From Streptomyces sp. P9-A2 (GTDB taxonomy: Bacteria > Actinomycetota > Actinomycetes > Streptomycetales > Streptomycetaceae): 64,000 nt of DNA. Below, piece after piece: positions 24,640 through 34,126 of the stretch (its first letter is position 1; every line of letters starts with the position of its first letter). The stretch covers positions 7,316,001 through 7,380,000 of the forward strand of contig NZ_JAZIFX010000001.1 of NCBI RefSeq assembly GCF_036634175.1. The letters run 5' to 3'. The position numbers and the translations under genes are program-made. The notes under the pieces are model-generated. The model saw nothing but the letters and a program-made list of their open reading frames with translations, made no database searches and had not been told where the DNA came from.

Positions 24640-27146
24640 TCGGCCTTCCTCGCCAGCTGACCGGCGGCCGGGGTCGGGCCGCCGCCCGTGTAGGTGACCC
24701 GCCACAGCGCGGACTTGGCGTCCGAGGTGAAGAAGCCGCGGCCGTAGTCGAGGACGTACAGCGCGCCGTCCGGACCGAACTTCCAGTCCATCAGGTTCTT
24801 GATGCCGTCGTTGCCGACCGGCACGATCTTCTTCAGCGACTCCGAGTGCACCGGCAGTCCGCCGTCGCCCTGTGTCTTCGGGTTCATGAGCACCGCGTTG
24901 CGCGGCTGGTCGGCGTCGTAGAAGTCGCCGACGAACCACTTGCCGTCCCAGTAGGCCGGCCATTTGGTGTCGCTGCCGCTGGCCTCGTCGAAGCGGTAGA
25001 CGGGCCCGTTCATCGCGGCCTGGCCGCCGCCCTTGAGCCAGGGAAGCCGGTAGGTGGCCTCGTCCTGCTTGTAGGACGGGAGACCGTTCGCGTTCCGGGG
25101 GAAGTCCGGGCCGCCGCCCTGCGGCGAGTACCAGATGTTGTTGCCGGTCACCGGCGGCAGATTGACCAGACCGTCGTTGTTCGGCGACTCGTTCTTCGGG
25201 TGGTCGCAGTCGTACCAGCCCAGCGGCTGCGAGGGATCGGGCAGATTGCGGTCCCGGTAGGGCTGCTTGTTGCCCATGCAGTACGGCCAGCCACGGTTGG
25301 ACGCCTTCTCGATCACGGCGAAGGTGTCGTACTTGGCGGGGCCCCAGGTCGTCGACGGCTGCCCCGCGTCCGGGCCGACCCAGCCGGCGTAGAGCACGTC
25401 GGTCCGCGGGTCCACGGAGATGCGCGCCGGGTTGCGCACGCCCATCACGTAGATCTCGCCGCGCGTCTTGCCGCCGCCCTCCGCGGTCTCCTCGCCGGTG
25501 AAGAGGTTGCCTTCGGGGAGGGTGTAGGTGCCGTCCGGCTCCGGGTGGATGCGCAGGATCTTGCCGTTGAGGTTGTTGGTGTTGCCGGACGTACGGCGCG
25601 CGTCCGCGAAGGAGACGCCCTTGTAGTTCGGCTCGGGGTTGTTGCCCGAGTAACCGCCGCTGAAGCCACTGGAGTTGTTGTCACCGGTGGCGATGTACAG
25701 GTTGCCCTCGGAGTCCCAGGCCAGTCCGCCGCCCGAGTGGCAGCAACTGTGGATCTGCACCGGCCAGTCGAGCAGGACCTTCTCACTGGCCAGGTCCAGC
25801 TTGCCGGTGGACTCGTCGAACGTGAAGCGCGAGACCCGCCGGTCGGCCATGCGCTTGTCGCGGTCGATCTCCGAGTGGGGTGTGTAATGCAGGTACACCC
25901 ACCCGTTGCGCTCGAACCGCGGGTCCAGCTCGATGCCGAGCAGGCCCTCCTCGACCTTGACGAGTTCGTCGCCGCCGCCCTTGTTGCCGAAGACGGTGAG
26001 CGCCCCGGCGAGGGCGGTCTTCCCGGTCTTCGGGTCGTAGACGTGGATCTCGCCCGTGCCCTTGCCGATGTTCGGGTTGTTCCAGTCGGTGACCACGGGC
26101 TGCGAGGAGTCGGCGCCGCCGCGGCCGATGTAGAAGACACGGCCGTCGGGGGCGGCGACCAGTCCGTGCGGCTCACCGATCTGGTCGTTCTTCCCCGGCT
26201 GGTTGGGCTGGGTCAGCCGCTCGGCCTTGTAGTTGCCGTTGACGGTCGCCTTGCAGTCGGCCTGGACCAGCCGGCTGGTCCACAGCAGCGCGCCGCGCAG
26301 ATGGTCGCGGAAGTCGGTCTCGTCGTACGACGACACCGTGCCGCCCATCCCGGTGTAGAAGGACCGTCCGCCGTCGTAGTCGCGGCACCAGCTCACGGGG
26401 TGGTCCGCGCCGTTGGCGCTCGCCCCCGGCCGGTAGGTCGACTCGCGGACCCTGGCGACGGTGTGCACCTCGCCGGACGGGTTCCGCTGCCAGTTCAGCC
26501 ACTTGTCGGGCCGCTTCCACTCCTGCGGCAGGCTCTTGGTCGCCGGGTGCCGCCGGTCGCCGACCTCGACGGTCGCCCGTTGGGCGTCCGCCGGGCCGGA
26601 CGCGGCCGGGCGGGCCCCGATGAGACCGGTGAACCAGTCCGAGTACGGCTCCGCGCGGGCCGCGTCATGAATGCCGACGAACCCGCCGCCGGCCTCCATG
26701 TACGCCTCCAGGCCCGCTTCCTGCGCCGGGTCGAGGACATCCCCGCCGCCGGTGAGGAAGACGACCGCGTTGAAGCGGCTCAGCCTGGTGTCGTTGGTGA
26801 ACACCGAGGCGTTGTCCGTCGCCGTGACCTGGAACCGCTGGTTCTCCGGACCGGACAGCCCGATCTTCTCGATCGCCTCGATCCCGGCGTTCACCAGGGG
26901 CGACTCGTCGCCGGCCGCGGCCGAACCGTGGAACAGCAGCACCCGTACGTTCGCGCCGCCCGGGGGCGACTTGATCGACATCGTTGTCAGGGCCGGGTCG
27001 GGGGCCGGGCGCGCACTGGCGGCGGGACCCGACAGCAGTCCGGCGGCGACGATCCCGGCGGCGACGGTCGCCGCCCAGGCCCTTCGCCTCGCTCTGTCCG
27101 CTCTCGTGCTTCTCGTGCTTCTCGTGCTCAATCCGTGCAAGCGCAT
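24636..27146 (-). CDS. Secreted ThuA-domain / PQQ-type sugar dehydrogenase
   Basis: The gene encodes 836 residues from ATG 27146, with AAGGA five bases upstream. An Arg-rich n-region and hydrophobic stretch (WAATVAAGIVAAGLLSG) suggest secretion. Residues ~55-290 are a ThuA-like domain (VRVLLFHGSA, VVFLTGGGDVL, GGGFVGIHDAA). Residues ~320-830 are a glucose/sorbosone dehydrogenase beta-propeller (EPHGLVAAPDGRVFYIGRGG, LLGIELDPRF, HSGGGLAWDSEGNLYIATGD, GVRNPARISVDP). The propeller family oxidises sugars with PQQ. The gene is translationally coupled to the cupredoxin gene and divergent from the laccase gene, suggesting an extracellular sugar-oxidising unit. Confidence 0.88.
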   Translation of the reverse strand: MRLHGLSTRSTRSTRADRARRRAWAATVAAGIVAAGLLSGPAASARPAPDPALTTMSIKSPPGGANVRVLLFHGSAAAGDESPLVNAGIEAIEKIGLSGPENQRFQVTATDNASVFTNDTRLSRFNAVVFLTGGGDVLDPAQEAGLEAYMEAGGGFVGIHDAARAEPYSDWFTGLIGARPAASGPADAQRATVEVGDRRHPATKSLPQEWKRPDKWLNWQRNPSGEVHTVARVRESTYRPGASANGADHPVSWCRDYDGGRSFYTGMGGTVSSYDETDFRDHLRGALLWTSRLVQADCKATVNGNYKAERLTQPNQPGKNDQIGEPHGLVAAPDGRVFYIGRGGADSSQPVVTDWNNPNIGKGTGEIHVYDPKTGKTALAGALTVFGNKGGGDELVKVEEGLLGIELDPRFERNGWVYLHYTPHSEIDRDKRMADRRVSRFTFDESTGKLDLASEKVLLDWPVQIHSCCHSGGGLAWDSEGNLYIATGDNNSSGFSGGYSGNNPEPNYKGVSFADARRTSGNTNNLNGKILRIHPEPDGTYTLPEGNLFTGEETAEGGGKTRGEIYVMGVRNPARISVDPRTDVLYAGWVGPDAGQPSTTWGPAKYDTFAVIEKASNRGWPYCMGNKQPYRDRNLPDPSQPLGWYDCDHPKNESPNNDGLVNLPPVTGNNIWYSPQGGGPDFPRNANGLPSYKQDEATYRLPWLKGGGQAAMNGPVYRFDEASGSDTKWPAYWDGKWFVGDFYDADQPRNAVLMNPKTQGDGGLPVHSESLKKIVPVGNDGIKNLMDWKFGPDGALYVLDYGRGFFTSDAKSALWRVTYTGGGPTPAAGQLARKAE

Positions 27147-27405
27147 GGGTCCTTGATGCGATGTGAACCGCACGTGGCCACCCACCCCTCCTCGGTCGCG
27201 GCAACAGCGTCAAGGAAGCTAGACCTCTTTGCGTCACACGCCAATACTTATGGCCGCAATGAAACGAACTTTGTCCTGAGTGTGGATAAACAGAGGGGTG
27301 GCCGCTACGGTTTCCCAGGTTCATGACAGCCACTTCACAGTCGGCGCGCACACGCCTTCCGATGCTCGGCACCATCGAGTCCCGTACGAGTAAGGGGAGT
27401 TCGGC

Positions 27406-28407
27406 ATGGACAGACGCGACTTCAACCGGCGGGTACTGCTGGGTGGCGCGGTCGCGGCGACATCGTTGTCCCTGGGATCCTCCGAGGCGGTGAGCGCACC
27501 GACACCGGCGAGGACGGCTCCCGCGGGCGGCGAGGTGAGGCGCATCAAGCTGTACGCCGAGCGCCTGGACGGCGGGAAGATGGGCTACGGCCTGGAGAAG
27601 GGCAAGGCGTCCGTCCCCGGCCCGCTGATCGAGCTCAACGAGGGCGACACGCTGCACGTGGAGTTCGAGAACACCATGGACATACCGGTGAGCCTGCACG
27701 TCCACGGCCTGGACTACGAGATCTCCAGCGACGGCACCAGGATGAACCACAGCGACGTCGCGCCCGGCGGCACCCGCACCTACACCTGGCGCACCCACAA
27801 GCCCGGACGGCGCTCGGACGGCACCTGGCGGTCGGGCAGCGCGGGTTACTGGCACTACCACGACCACGTCGTCGGCACGGAACACGGCACCGGCGGCATC
27901 CGCAACGGCCTGTACGGCGCGGTGATCGTGCGGCGCAAGGGAGACGTCCTGCCGGACCGCACGCACACCATCGTCTTCAACGACATGACGATCAACAACC
28001 GGCCCGCCCACACCGGCCCCGACCTCGAGGCCACCGTCGGTGACCGCGTCGAGATCGTCATGATCACGCACGGCGAGTACTACCACACCTTCCACATGCA
28101 CGGTCACCGCTGGGCCGACAACCGCACCGGCATGCTCACCGGACCCGACGACCCGAGCCAGGTCATCGACAACAAGATCGTCGGACCCGCGGACTCCTTC
28201 GGCTTCCAGATCATCGCTGGGGAGGGGGTGGGGGCGGGCGCCTGGATGTACCACTGCCACGTCCAGAGCCACTCCGACATGGGCATGACCGGGTTGTTCC
28301 TGGTGAAGAAGCCGGACGGCACGATCCCCGGATACGACCCGCACGCACACGGACACGGCAAGGAGACCGCCCCGAAGGAGAGCGAGAGCGGGAAGCACGA
28401 GCACTGA
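27406..28407 (+). CDS. Two-domain small laccase (multicopper oxidase)
   Basis: This 333-residue protein starts at ATG 27406 behind AAGGGGAG. The leader [18 protein letters not shown] has a twin-arginine export motif. Copper-binding motifs are [29 protein letters not shown] and [13 protein letters not shown]: two cupredoxin domains holding type 1, 2 and 3 coppers. This is the SLAC/EpoA type, which works as a trimer and oxidises phenols with reduction of O2 to water. The His-rich C-terminal tail ([10 protein letters not shown]) may bind metal. The gene faces the PQQ-dehydrogenase operon across an unusually AT-rich intergenic region. Confidence 0.95.
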   Translation: MDRRDFNRRVLLGGAVAATSLSLGSSEAVSAPTPARTAPAGGEVRRIKLYAERLDGGKMGYGLEKGKASVPGPLIELNEGDTLHVEFENTMDIPVSLHVHGLDYEISSDGTRMNHSDVAPGGTRTYTWRTHKPGRRSDGTWRSGSAGYWHYHDHVVGTEHGTGGIRNGLYGAVIVRRKGDVLPDRTHTIVFNDMTINNRPAHTGPDLEATVGDRVEIVMITHGEYYHTFHMHGHRWADNRTGMLTGPDDPSQVIDNKIVGPADSFGFQIIAGEGVGAGAWMYHCHVQSHSDMGMTGLFLVKKPDGTIPGYDPHAHGHGKETAPKESESGKHEH

Positions 28408-28477
28408 CGGGGTCCGGGCCGCGGAGCGGCCGCTGGGGCAGGAAGGGGGTACGGGCGTACGGCGGGGCCCCCGAGCG

Positions 28478-28489
28478 AGAGCGCTCTCA
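28478..28489. promoter_or_regulatory. LacI-type operator palindrome
   Basis: The perfect 12-bp palindrome GAGAGCGCTCTC lies 57 bp before the lacI-family start. Streptomyces LacI regulators typically bind GGAGCGCTCC-like palindromes, so autoregulation is likely. Confidence 0.65.
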
Positions 28490-28545
28490 CGGCCCGGGGC
28501 GCCGGGGCTATCCTGATCCGCAGCCGCAGATGAGGAGCCCCCGAC

Positions 28546-29586
28546 GTGTCCGAGACAGTGCCGCGCCCCACCCTGGAGGCCGTGGCCGCGCGGGCCGGGG
28601 TCTCGCGGGCCACCGTCTCCCGCGTGGTCAACGGTGCCGACGGCGTCACCGAACCCCTGGCCGAGCGGGTCCGGCTGGCGGTGGAGGAGCTCGGCTACGT
28701 GCCCAACCAGGCCGCCCGCAGCCTGGTGACGAACCGGCACGACGCCATCGCCGTCGTCGTCGCCGAACCCGAGAGCCGCGTCTTCGCCGACCCCTTCTTC
28801 GCCCGCCAGCTGCGCGGCATCAGCAGGGAGCTGACGGCACACGACAACCAGCTCGTCCTGCTGCTCACCGAGGGCCGCCACGACCACGCCCGCGTCGCCC
28901 GCTATCTGGCCGGCGGCCACGTCGACGGCGCGCTGGTCTTCTCCCTGCACCTCGACGACCCGCTGCCCGAGCTGATCCAGCGCGCTGGGGTCCCGGTCGT
29001 GTTCGGCGGCCGGCCCGACTGGTCCGGCGGCAGGAACGGTGTCGTCTACGTCGACAGCGACAACCGCGGCGGCGCCCGCGACGCCGTACGGCACCTGCTC
29101 GGCCTCGGCCGCGGCCGGGTCGCGCACATCACCGGCGCCCTGGACCAGACCTCCGCCGCGGACCGGCTGGACGGCTACCGGGACGCCATGGTCGACGCCG
29201 ATCCGCGGCTCGTCGCGGAGGGCGACTTCACCCTGGCCGGCGGCGAGCGGGCGATGCGGGAGCTGCTGGAGAGCTGCCCCGGCCTGGACGCGGTGTTCGC
29301 CGCCAACGACCTCACGGCGGTGGGCGCGCTGCGGGTGCTGCGCGAGCACGGGCGGCGGGTGCCGGACGATGTGGCGGTGGTGGGCTTCGACGACATGCTG
29401 CCGTTCGCCGAGCAGACCGACCCCCCGCTGACCACCGTCCGCCAGGACATCGAGGAGATGGGCCGGCTGATGGCCCGGCTCCTGCTGCGCGGCCTCGACC
29501 GCACCGCCGCCGCACGGGAGACCGTGGGCGGTGCCCCCTCCAGCGTGATCTTCCCGACGACCCTGGTACGCCGCGCCTCCGCGTGA
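28546..29586 (+). CDS. LacI-family transcriptional regulator
   Basis: This 346-residue protein starts at GTG 28546. The N-terminal HTH is canonical (TLEAVAARAGVSRATVSRVV, with the hinge YVPNQAARSLVTNR). A periplasmic-binding-protein-like effector domain follows (HVDGALVFSLHLDDPLPELI, AVFAANDLTAVGALRVL, GFDDMLPFAEQTDPPLTTVR). Such proteins repress sugar-use genes until the sugar binds. Candidate targets are itself, through the upstream palindrome, and possibly the adjacent sugar-oxidation and laccase genes; no second copy of the palindrome was seen there. Confidence 0.92.
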   Translation: MSETVPRPTLEAVAARAGVSRATVSRVVNGADGVTEPLAERVRLAVEELGYVPNQAARSLVTNRHDAIAVVVAEPESRVFADPFFARQLRGISRELTAHDNQLVLLLTEGRHDHARVARYLAGGHVDGALVFSLHLDDPLPELIQRAGVPVVFGGRPDWSGGRNGVVYVDSDNRGGARDAVRHLLGLGRGRVAHITGALDQTSAADRLDGYRDAMVDADPRLVAEGDFTLAGGERAMRELLESCPGLDAVFAANDLTAVGALRVLREHGRRVPDDVAVVGFDDMLPFAEQTDPPLTTVRQDIEEMGRLMARLLLRGLDRTAAARETVGGAPSSVIFPTTLVRRASA

Positions 29587-29844
29587 GGCCCGTGCCTCCG
29601 CGTGAGGCCCGCGGCCGGCCCCGGCCCGACGGCACCCGCGTCTTCGCTCGAGAACACTCCGCGCGCCGCCGTGTGTTCCGGCGCCGGCACGGGCATCGTT
29701 CGTGCGGTCGGAGCGGGTGTGGGTGCCGATGCGGGCGCGAGGGCGGTCGTGGGCCGGGGCCCGGAGCGCGGGGTCCGAGGTCCGGGGCGCCGCGTTGATC
29801 TGTCGTTGACCGAACGTTTTTCACCCCCCGGCACGCTGGCGGGC

Positions 29845-30093
29845 ATGCACATCGACACCATCGCGTCGCCCGACCTCGCGTGGCAGGAGGAGGCCCTGTG
29901 CGCGCAGACCGGGGGAGATTTCTTCTTCCCCGAGCCCGGCAGCTCGGTCCGTGACGCCAAGCGGATCTGCGGTCTGTGCCCCATCCGGGCCACCTGCCTC
30001 GACTACGCCATGACCAACGACATGCGCTTCGGCGTCTGGGGTGGACTCTCCGAGAAGGAGCGGCTGGATCTACGGCGTACGACCCGGTGCTGA
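29845..30093 (+). CDS. WhiB-like iron-sulfur protein
   Basis: The gene encodes 82 residues from ATG 29845; the open frame upstream lacks similarity. Four cysteines in the Wbl arrangement (EALCAQ, RICGLCPIRATC) would hold a 4Fe-4S cluster, followed by the glycine-rich turn GVWGGLSEKER. Wbl proteins bind sigma factors or DNA and respond to O2 and NO. The exact paralogue cannot be assigned from this sequence alone. It is monocistronic, with a shared terminator downstream. Confidence 0.92.
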   Translation: MHIDTIASPDLAWQEEALCAQTGGDFFFPEPGSSVRDAKRICGLCPIRATCLDYAMTNDMRFGVWGGLSEKERLDLRRTTRC

Positions 30094-30184
30094 CGGCCCA
30101 GGACCGCGGTCGCAGAGACCCCGAGGGAGGCCATCGAGGGGCCCCGATGAGGGCCAAGGGGGACTCCGGCCGGGGAAACGACGA

Positions 30185-30218
30185 CGGTGGGCCGCCCCGT
30201 CGTCGGGGCGGCCCACCG
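30185..30218. terminator. Hairpin terminator between wbl and desaturase genes
   Basis: A perfect 14-bp stem (30185-30198 with 30205-30218) and a 6-base loop lie between the convergent stop codons. Confidence 0.9.
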
Positions 30219-30239
30219 CTGTCGTCGGGAGGGCAGGGG

Positions 30240-31214
30240 TCAGCCGGCCGCCCGCGCCGCCATCCGGGCCTTGCGCGCCGCGAGCTTCTCGTCGAACTTG
30301 CTGGCCTCGGCGTCCAGACCGCCGAGGAACAGGCCGAGTTCCTCCTGGGCCTTGACGCCCTCGGGGCCGAGCCCGTCGATCTCCATGATCTTCAGGTAGC
30401 GGATCACCGGCTGGAGCACGTCGTCGTGGTGGATGCGCATGTTGTAGACCTCGCCGATCGCCATCTGCGCCGCGGCCCGCTCGAAGCCGGGAATGCCGTG
30501 GCCCGGCATCCGGAAGTTCACGACGACGTCCCGCACCGCCTGCATCGTGAGGTCGGGGGCGAGCTCGAAGGCGGCCTTGAGCAGGTTCCGGTAGAAGACC
30601 ATGTGGAGGTTCTCGTCGGTCGCGATGCGGGCCAGCATCCGGTCGCAGACCGGGTCACCGGACTGGTGGCCGGTGTTGCGGTGCGAGATACGGGTGGCCA
30701 GCTCCTGGAACGCGACGTAGGCGATCGAGTGCAGCATCGAGTGACGGTTGTCCGACTCGAAGCCCTCGCTCATGTGCGACATGCGGAACTGCTCCAGCTT
30801 GTCCGGGTCCACCGCCCGCGACGCGAGCAGGTAGTCCCGCATCACGATGCCGTGCCGGCCCTCCTCCGCGGTCCAGCGGTGCACCCAGGTGCCCCAGGCG
30901 CCCTCGCGGCCGAACAGCGTGGCGATCTCGTGGTGGTAGCTCGGCAGGTTGTCCTCGGTCAGCAGGTTCACCACCAGCGCGATCCGGCCGACCTCGGTGA
31001 CCTTGGACTGCCCCTTCTCCCAGGCCTCGCCGTCCTCGAAGAAGCCGGGGAAGTTACGGGCGTCGCTGAACGGCACGTACTCGTGCGGCATCCAGTCCTT
31101 GGTGACCTTCAGATGCCGGTTGAGCTCCTTCTCGACCACTTCCTCCAGCGCGTACAGCAGCCGGGCGTCGGTCCAACCGGAAGAGCTGCCGAGGTGGGGA
31201 GAGGTGATCGACAT
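30240..31214 (-). CDS. Acyl-ACP desaturase
   Basis: This 324-residue protein starts at ATG 31214. It has the diiron ligands of soluble stearoyl-ACP-type desaturases: Glu in LLTEDNLPSYHHE, the EEGRHG motif, and ATDENLHMVFY. The family removes two hydrogens from an acyl chain on ACP using O2 and ferredoxin, changing membrane fluidity. Actinobacterial members (DesA-like) are close in length. It is a single-gene unit with three tandem palindromes upstream, suggesting tight control, probably by a TetR-type lipid sensor encoded elsewhere. Confidence 0.93.
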   Translation of the reverse strand: MSITSPHLGSSSGWTDARLLYALEEVVEKELNRHLKVTKDWMPHEYVPFSDARNFPGFFEDGEAWEKGQSKVTEVGRIALVVNLLTEDNLPSYHHEIATLFGREGAWGTWVHRWTAEEGRHGIVMRDYLLASRAVDPDKLEQFRMSHMSEGFESDNRHSMLHSIAYVAFQELATRISHRNTGHQSGDPVCDRMLARIATDENLHMVFYRNLLKAAFELAPDLTMQAVRDVVVNFRMPGHGIPGFERAAAQMAIGEVYNMRIHHDDVLQPVIRYLKIMEIDGLGPEGVKAQEELGLFLGGLDAEASKFDEKLAARKARMAARAAG

Positions 31215-31279
31215 GAAGTACTCCAGGGGACGGGGCAGTACGGGGTCAGTACGGGGATGTCGGCGAGCGGCGCCGGCAA

Positions 31280-31325
31280 CCTACGGAATCGTAGGCTACG
31301 AATCCGTAGGTTACGAAACCGTAGG
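31280..31325. promoter_or_regulatory. Three tandem operator palindromes on a 15-bp period
   Basis: Three 14-bp units of YTACG-N4-CGTAG lie at 31281-31294, 31296-31309 and 31311-31324, each starting exactly 15 bp after the last. The first is extended to CCTACG/CGTAGG. They lie 67-110 bp upstream of the desaturase start and stand out against GC-rich flanks. A transcription-factor array is the natural reading; the factor is unknown. Confidence 0.8.
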
Positions 31326-31368
31326 TTAAGTGTGCCGTAAAGATTGCCGACCAGGAGGGGGCCCTCCG

Positions 31369-32253
31369 TCAGGCGTACAGGCCCCGCGGCAGCACCGAGG
31401 GGCAGGTGACGCGGCCCTGGAGTTTCCCGAACCCCCCGACGCCCGCCGGCTCCGGCGCGTGACCGAGGTCGGTGAACAGCTCCGCCGCCTTCGGCGTGTC
31501 CGCCGTCGTCAGCAGTCGGTCCCCGCCGGCTTCAGGTGCGGCACCCTGCTCACGGGCAGCGCGACCCCCCGGGCGCCCAGGGGCTAGGGCGTTTTCGAAA
31601 GTCCCGCCTGCCCCGCGGCGTCCGGCACGCACTCCCCCAAGCTCTTCGAGCAGGGGGACCCCCAGCCGCGTTGTCGGGATCGCCCACGTACGACCGGTAC
31701 GCGGGCGGCCCTCCGCCGTGCGATCGCACGCTCCCCCAAGCTCTCGGCTCCGCTCGAGCAGGGGGGACCCCCATGACGCCGCGGGGCCCGCCCTCCGGGC
31801 GGCCGGCGCTACGTTCGAAACACGCCCCAGAACGTCGCCCGTACCCGCCGGCTCCCGGCCGTGGTCGCGCGGAACCCCGGAGTGTGCCTTGGGCTGCTCC
31901 ACCGCGCGGTCGGCGTCGACGCCCTCCCGTCCGGCGCGGGTCACCGGCCCTGCGGCCGGTCGAGGGCCGGGGGCGGACGAGAGCCTTCTGCTGGGCACGT
32001 GCGTGACTCCGTAGCGGACGGGGCAGGTCGGGCGGTACCGAGAGGGCGCCGGTGGGCCGGCCGGTTCCCCGGGTGCCGGCGCAGCCATCATGCAGGGCGA
32101 ACCCGGCCCGGGTCACCCCGTCGGCCCTGTGATCTTCCACCGGTGGCCGGCCCATACAGGTCACACGCGGGTCACACGGGCCTGATCACCCTACCCGCCT
32201 CACCCGCCTCACTCGCCTCACCCGCCTCGTCCGCCCTGCTCGTCCCGCCTGCC
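31369..32253. other. Gene-poor interval: decayed coding sequence around the MITE-like element
   Basis: On the minus strand, 31369-31570 reads LLTTADTPKAAELFTDLGHA and then VGGFGKLQGRVTCPSVLPRG before a stop. This looks like the C-terminus of a real protein of unknown family. The ~240-bp element interrupts it, and sequence on the far side (31830-32090) does not obviously continue it. From 32195 to 32265 there are short CCTCACCCG-like repeats. No intact gene is supported. Confidence 0.45.
31587..31827 (+). mobile_element. MITE-like element, copy 1
   Basis: This 241-bp non-coding element has ends GGGCGTTTTCGAAAG and TTCGAAACACGCCC, which form terminal inverted repeats of about 14 bp. It contains two internal CCCCCAAGCTC...GAGCAGGGGG imperfect palindromes. 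A nearly identical copy lies at 37767-38009 in the opposite orientation. It encodes no protein; it would have to be mobilised by a transposase elsewhere. Both copies are preceded by CTA, and no clear target duplication was found. Confidence 0.8.
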
Positions 32254-33939
32254 TCACCCGCCCCGCCCGGGTCGTCCGACGGCCTCCGGCGCGATCTCCT
32301 TCAGTTCTCCCTCCTCCATCAGCAGCCAGCGCGTGATCCCGACCGACTCCAGGAACGGCAGGTCGTGGCCGGCCACGATCAGCGCCCCCTCGTACGACTC
32401 CAGCGCCGTGGTGAGCTGCCGGACACTGGCGATGTCGAGATTGTTGGTCGGCTCGTCCAGCATCAGCAGCTGCGGCGCCGGTTCGGCCAGCATCAGCGCG
32501 GCCAGCGTCGCCCGGAAGCGTTCACCGCCGGAGAGCGTCACCGCCTTCTGGTCGGCGCGAGTGCCCCGGAACAGGAAGCGGGCCAGGCGGGCCCTGATCC
32601 GGTTGTCGGTGGCGCCCGGCGCGAACCGTGCCACGTTGTCGGCGACGCTCAGCTCGCCGTCGAGGACATCCAGGCGCTGTGGCAGGAACCGCAGCGGAAC
32701 CTGCGCCGTCGCCTCCCCGGACACCGGCGGGAGCTCGCCCGCGACGGTGCGCAGCAGCGTGGTCTTGCCCGCGCCGTTGCGTCCGATCAGCGCGACCCGT
32801 TCCGGGCCCCGCAGCTCGAAGCCGCCCACCCGTGCGCCGTGGGCGAGTTCGAGGTCCGTGAGGGTGAGGACGGTACGTCCCGGCGGTACGGCCGTGGACG
32901 GCAGGTCGACGCGGATCTCGTCGTCGTCCCGTACCGCCTCCATCGCTTCGTCGAGCCGTTCCTTCGCCCCGGTGAGCCTCTCCTCGTGCATGATGCGGTG
33001 CTTGCCCGCGGACTCCTGGGCCGCGCGTTTGCGGGCACCCATGACGATCTTCGGCTCGCGCTTCTGGTCCCACATCTTCTGCCCGTACCGCTTGCGGCGG
33101 GCCAACTTGACCTGGGCATCGGCGAGTCCGCGCTTCTGCTTGCGCAGGTCCGCCTCGGCGACCCGCACCATGCGCTCGGCCGCCTCCTGCTCGACCGCGA
33201 GCGCCTCCTCGTAGGCCGTGTAGTTGCCGCCGTACCAGGTCACCTCGCCCACCCGTCTCCCACCACCACCCTCAGCCGAGGCGCTGCGCGCCGCTGTGTT
33301 CACTCGGCGCAGATCGGCGATCTGGTCGACCAGTTCCAGCAGTTCGCGGTCGTGGCTGACCACGACCAGGACGCCGGGCCAGTTCTCCACGGCCGTGTGG
33401 AGCCGCCTTCGGGCGTACAGATCGAGGTTGTTGGTGGGTTCGTCGAGCAGCAGCACGTCGGGCCGGCGCAGCAGCAGCGCGGCCAGCCGCAGCAGCACCG
33501 ACTCGCCACCCGAGACCTCGCCGATGGTGCGGTCCAACCCGATGTCTCCCAGGCCGAGTTCGCCGAGTGTGGCCAGGGCGCGTTCCTCCACGTCCCAGTC
33601 GTCGCCGACCGTCTCGAAGTGCTCCTCGGCCACGTCGCCCGCCTCGATGGCGTGCAGCGCGGCCCGCCGGGCGGCGATGCCGAGCGTCTCGTCGACCCTC
33701 AGCGTGGTGTCGAGCGTGACGTTCTGCGGCAGATACCCCACCTCACCGGTGACACGGACGGTGCCGTCGGCCGGCCGGAGTTCACCGGCGATCAGCTTCA
33801 GCAAGGTTGATTTTCCTGATCCGTTGACGCCGATGAGGCCGGTCCGGCCGGGGCCGAAGGCGACGTCGAGGTCCTCGAGGACGGGGGATCCGTCGGGCCA
33901 GGTGAAGGACAGGGAGGTACAGGTGATGGATGCGGTCAT
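32254..33939 (-). CDS. ABC-F ATPase, antibiotic-resistance type
   Basis: The gene encodes 561 residues from ATG 33939. It has two ABC domains (Walker A GVNGSGKST near residue 38 and GRNGAGKTT near residue 345; signatures EVSGGESVL and LSGGERFRA; Walker B LLLDEPTNNLD twice) and no membrane segments. The linker between them is long and basic (RKQKRGLADAQVKLARRKRY), as in ABC-F proteins that enter the ribosomal E site and dislodge antibiotics. The resistance role is inferred from the family and from the attenuator-like leader directly upstream. The drug spectrum cannot be predicted. Confidence 0.88.
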   Translation of the reverse strand: MTASITCTSLSFTWPDGSPVLEDLDVAFGPGRTGLIGVNGSGKSTLLKLIAGELRPADGTVRVTGEVGYLPQNVTLDTTLRVDETLGIAARRAALHAIEAGDVAEEHFETVGDDWDVEERALATLGELGLGDIGLDRTIGEVSGGESVLLRLAALLLRRPDVLLLDEPTNNLDLYARRRLHTAVENWPGVLVVVSHDRELLELVDQIADLRRVNTAARSASAEGGGGRRVGEVTWYGGNYTAYEEALAVEQEAAERMVRVAEADLRKQKRGLADAQVKLARRKRYGQKMWDQKREPKIVMGARKRAAQESAGKHRIMHEERLTGAKERLDEAMEAVRDDDEIRVDLPSTAVPPGRTVLTLTDLELAHGARVGGFELRGPERVALIGRNGAGKTTLLRTVAGELPPVSGEATAQVPLRFLPQRLDVLDGELSVADNVARFAPGATDNRIRARLARFLFRGTRADQKAVTLSGGERFRATLAALMLAEPAPQLLMLDEPTNNLDIASVRQLTTALESYEGALIVAGHDLPFLESVGITRWLLMEEGELKEIAPEAVGRPGRGG

Positions 33940-34076
33940 GCGGGCCTCCGCGGTTGCGTGGTGCGGTCGGGGCGAACGCGTATCGAGACACCGCGGGAGG
34001 GCGACCACCGCACGACGCCGGCCGCCGGACGACAACGGTCGGACGACCGGGAGCCGGGCGGGAAGGCGCGGGCATG

Positions 34077-34105
34077 AAAAAAAGCCCTGTTCCGCAAGGA
34101 CGGCT
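34077..34105 (-). terminator. Intrinsic terminator in the ABC-F leader (attenuator candidate)
   Basis: On the minus-strand transcript, AGCCGUCC (34105-34098), loop UUGC and a pairing arm GGA-C-GG-CU with small bulges form a stem. A run of seven U follows (34083-34077). U-tracts are rare in Streptomyces. Its place about 140 bases before the ABC-F start, far from any upstream stop, argues for premature termination control. Confidence 0.6.
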
Positions 34106-34126
34106 CGTATGCCGAGGTCGCACGCT

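Noticed and set aside
30240..31214. Desaturase palindromes as a CRISPR array
   Set aside because: Only three 14-bp units at 15-bp steps with no spacers and no cas genes.
32195..32265. CCTCACCCG-like short repeats as a regulatory array
   Set aside because: Irregular units directly after the ABC-F stop; more likely low-complexity drift.
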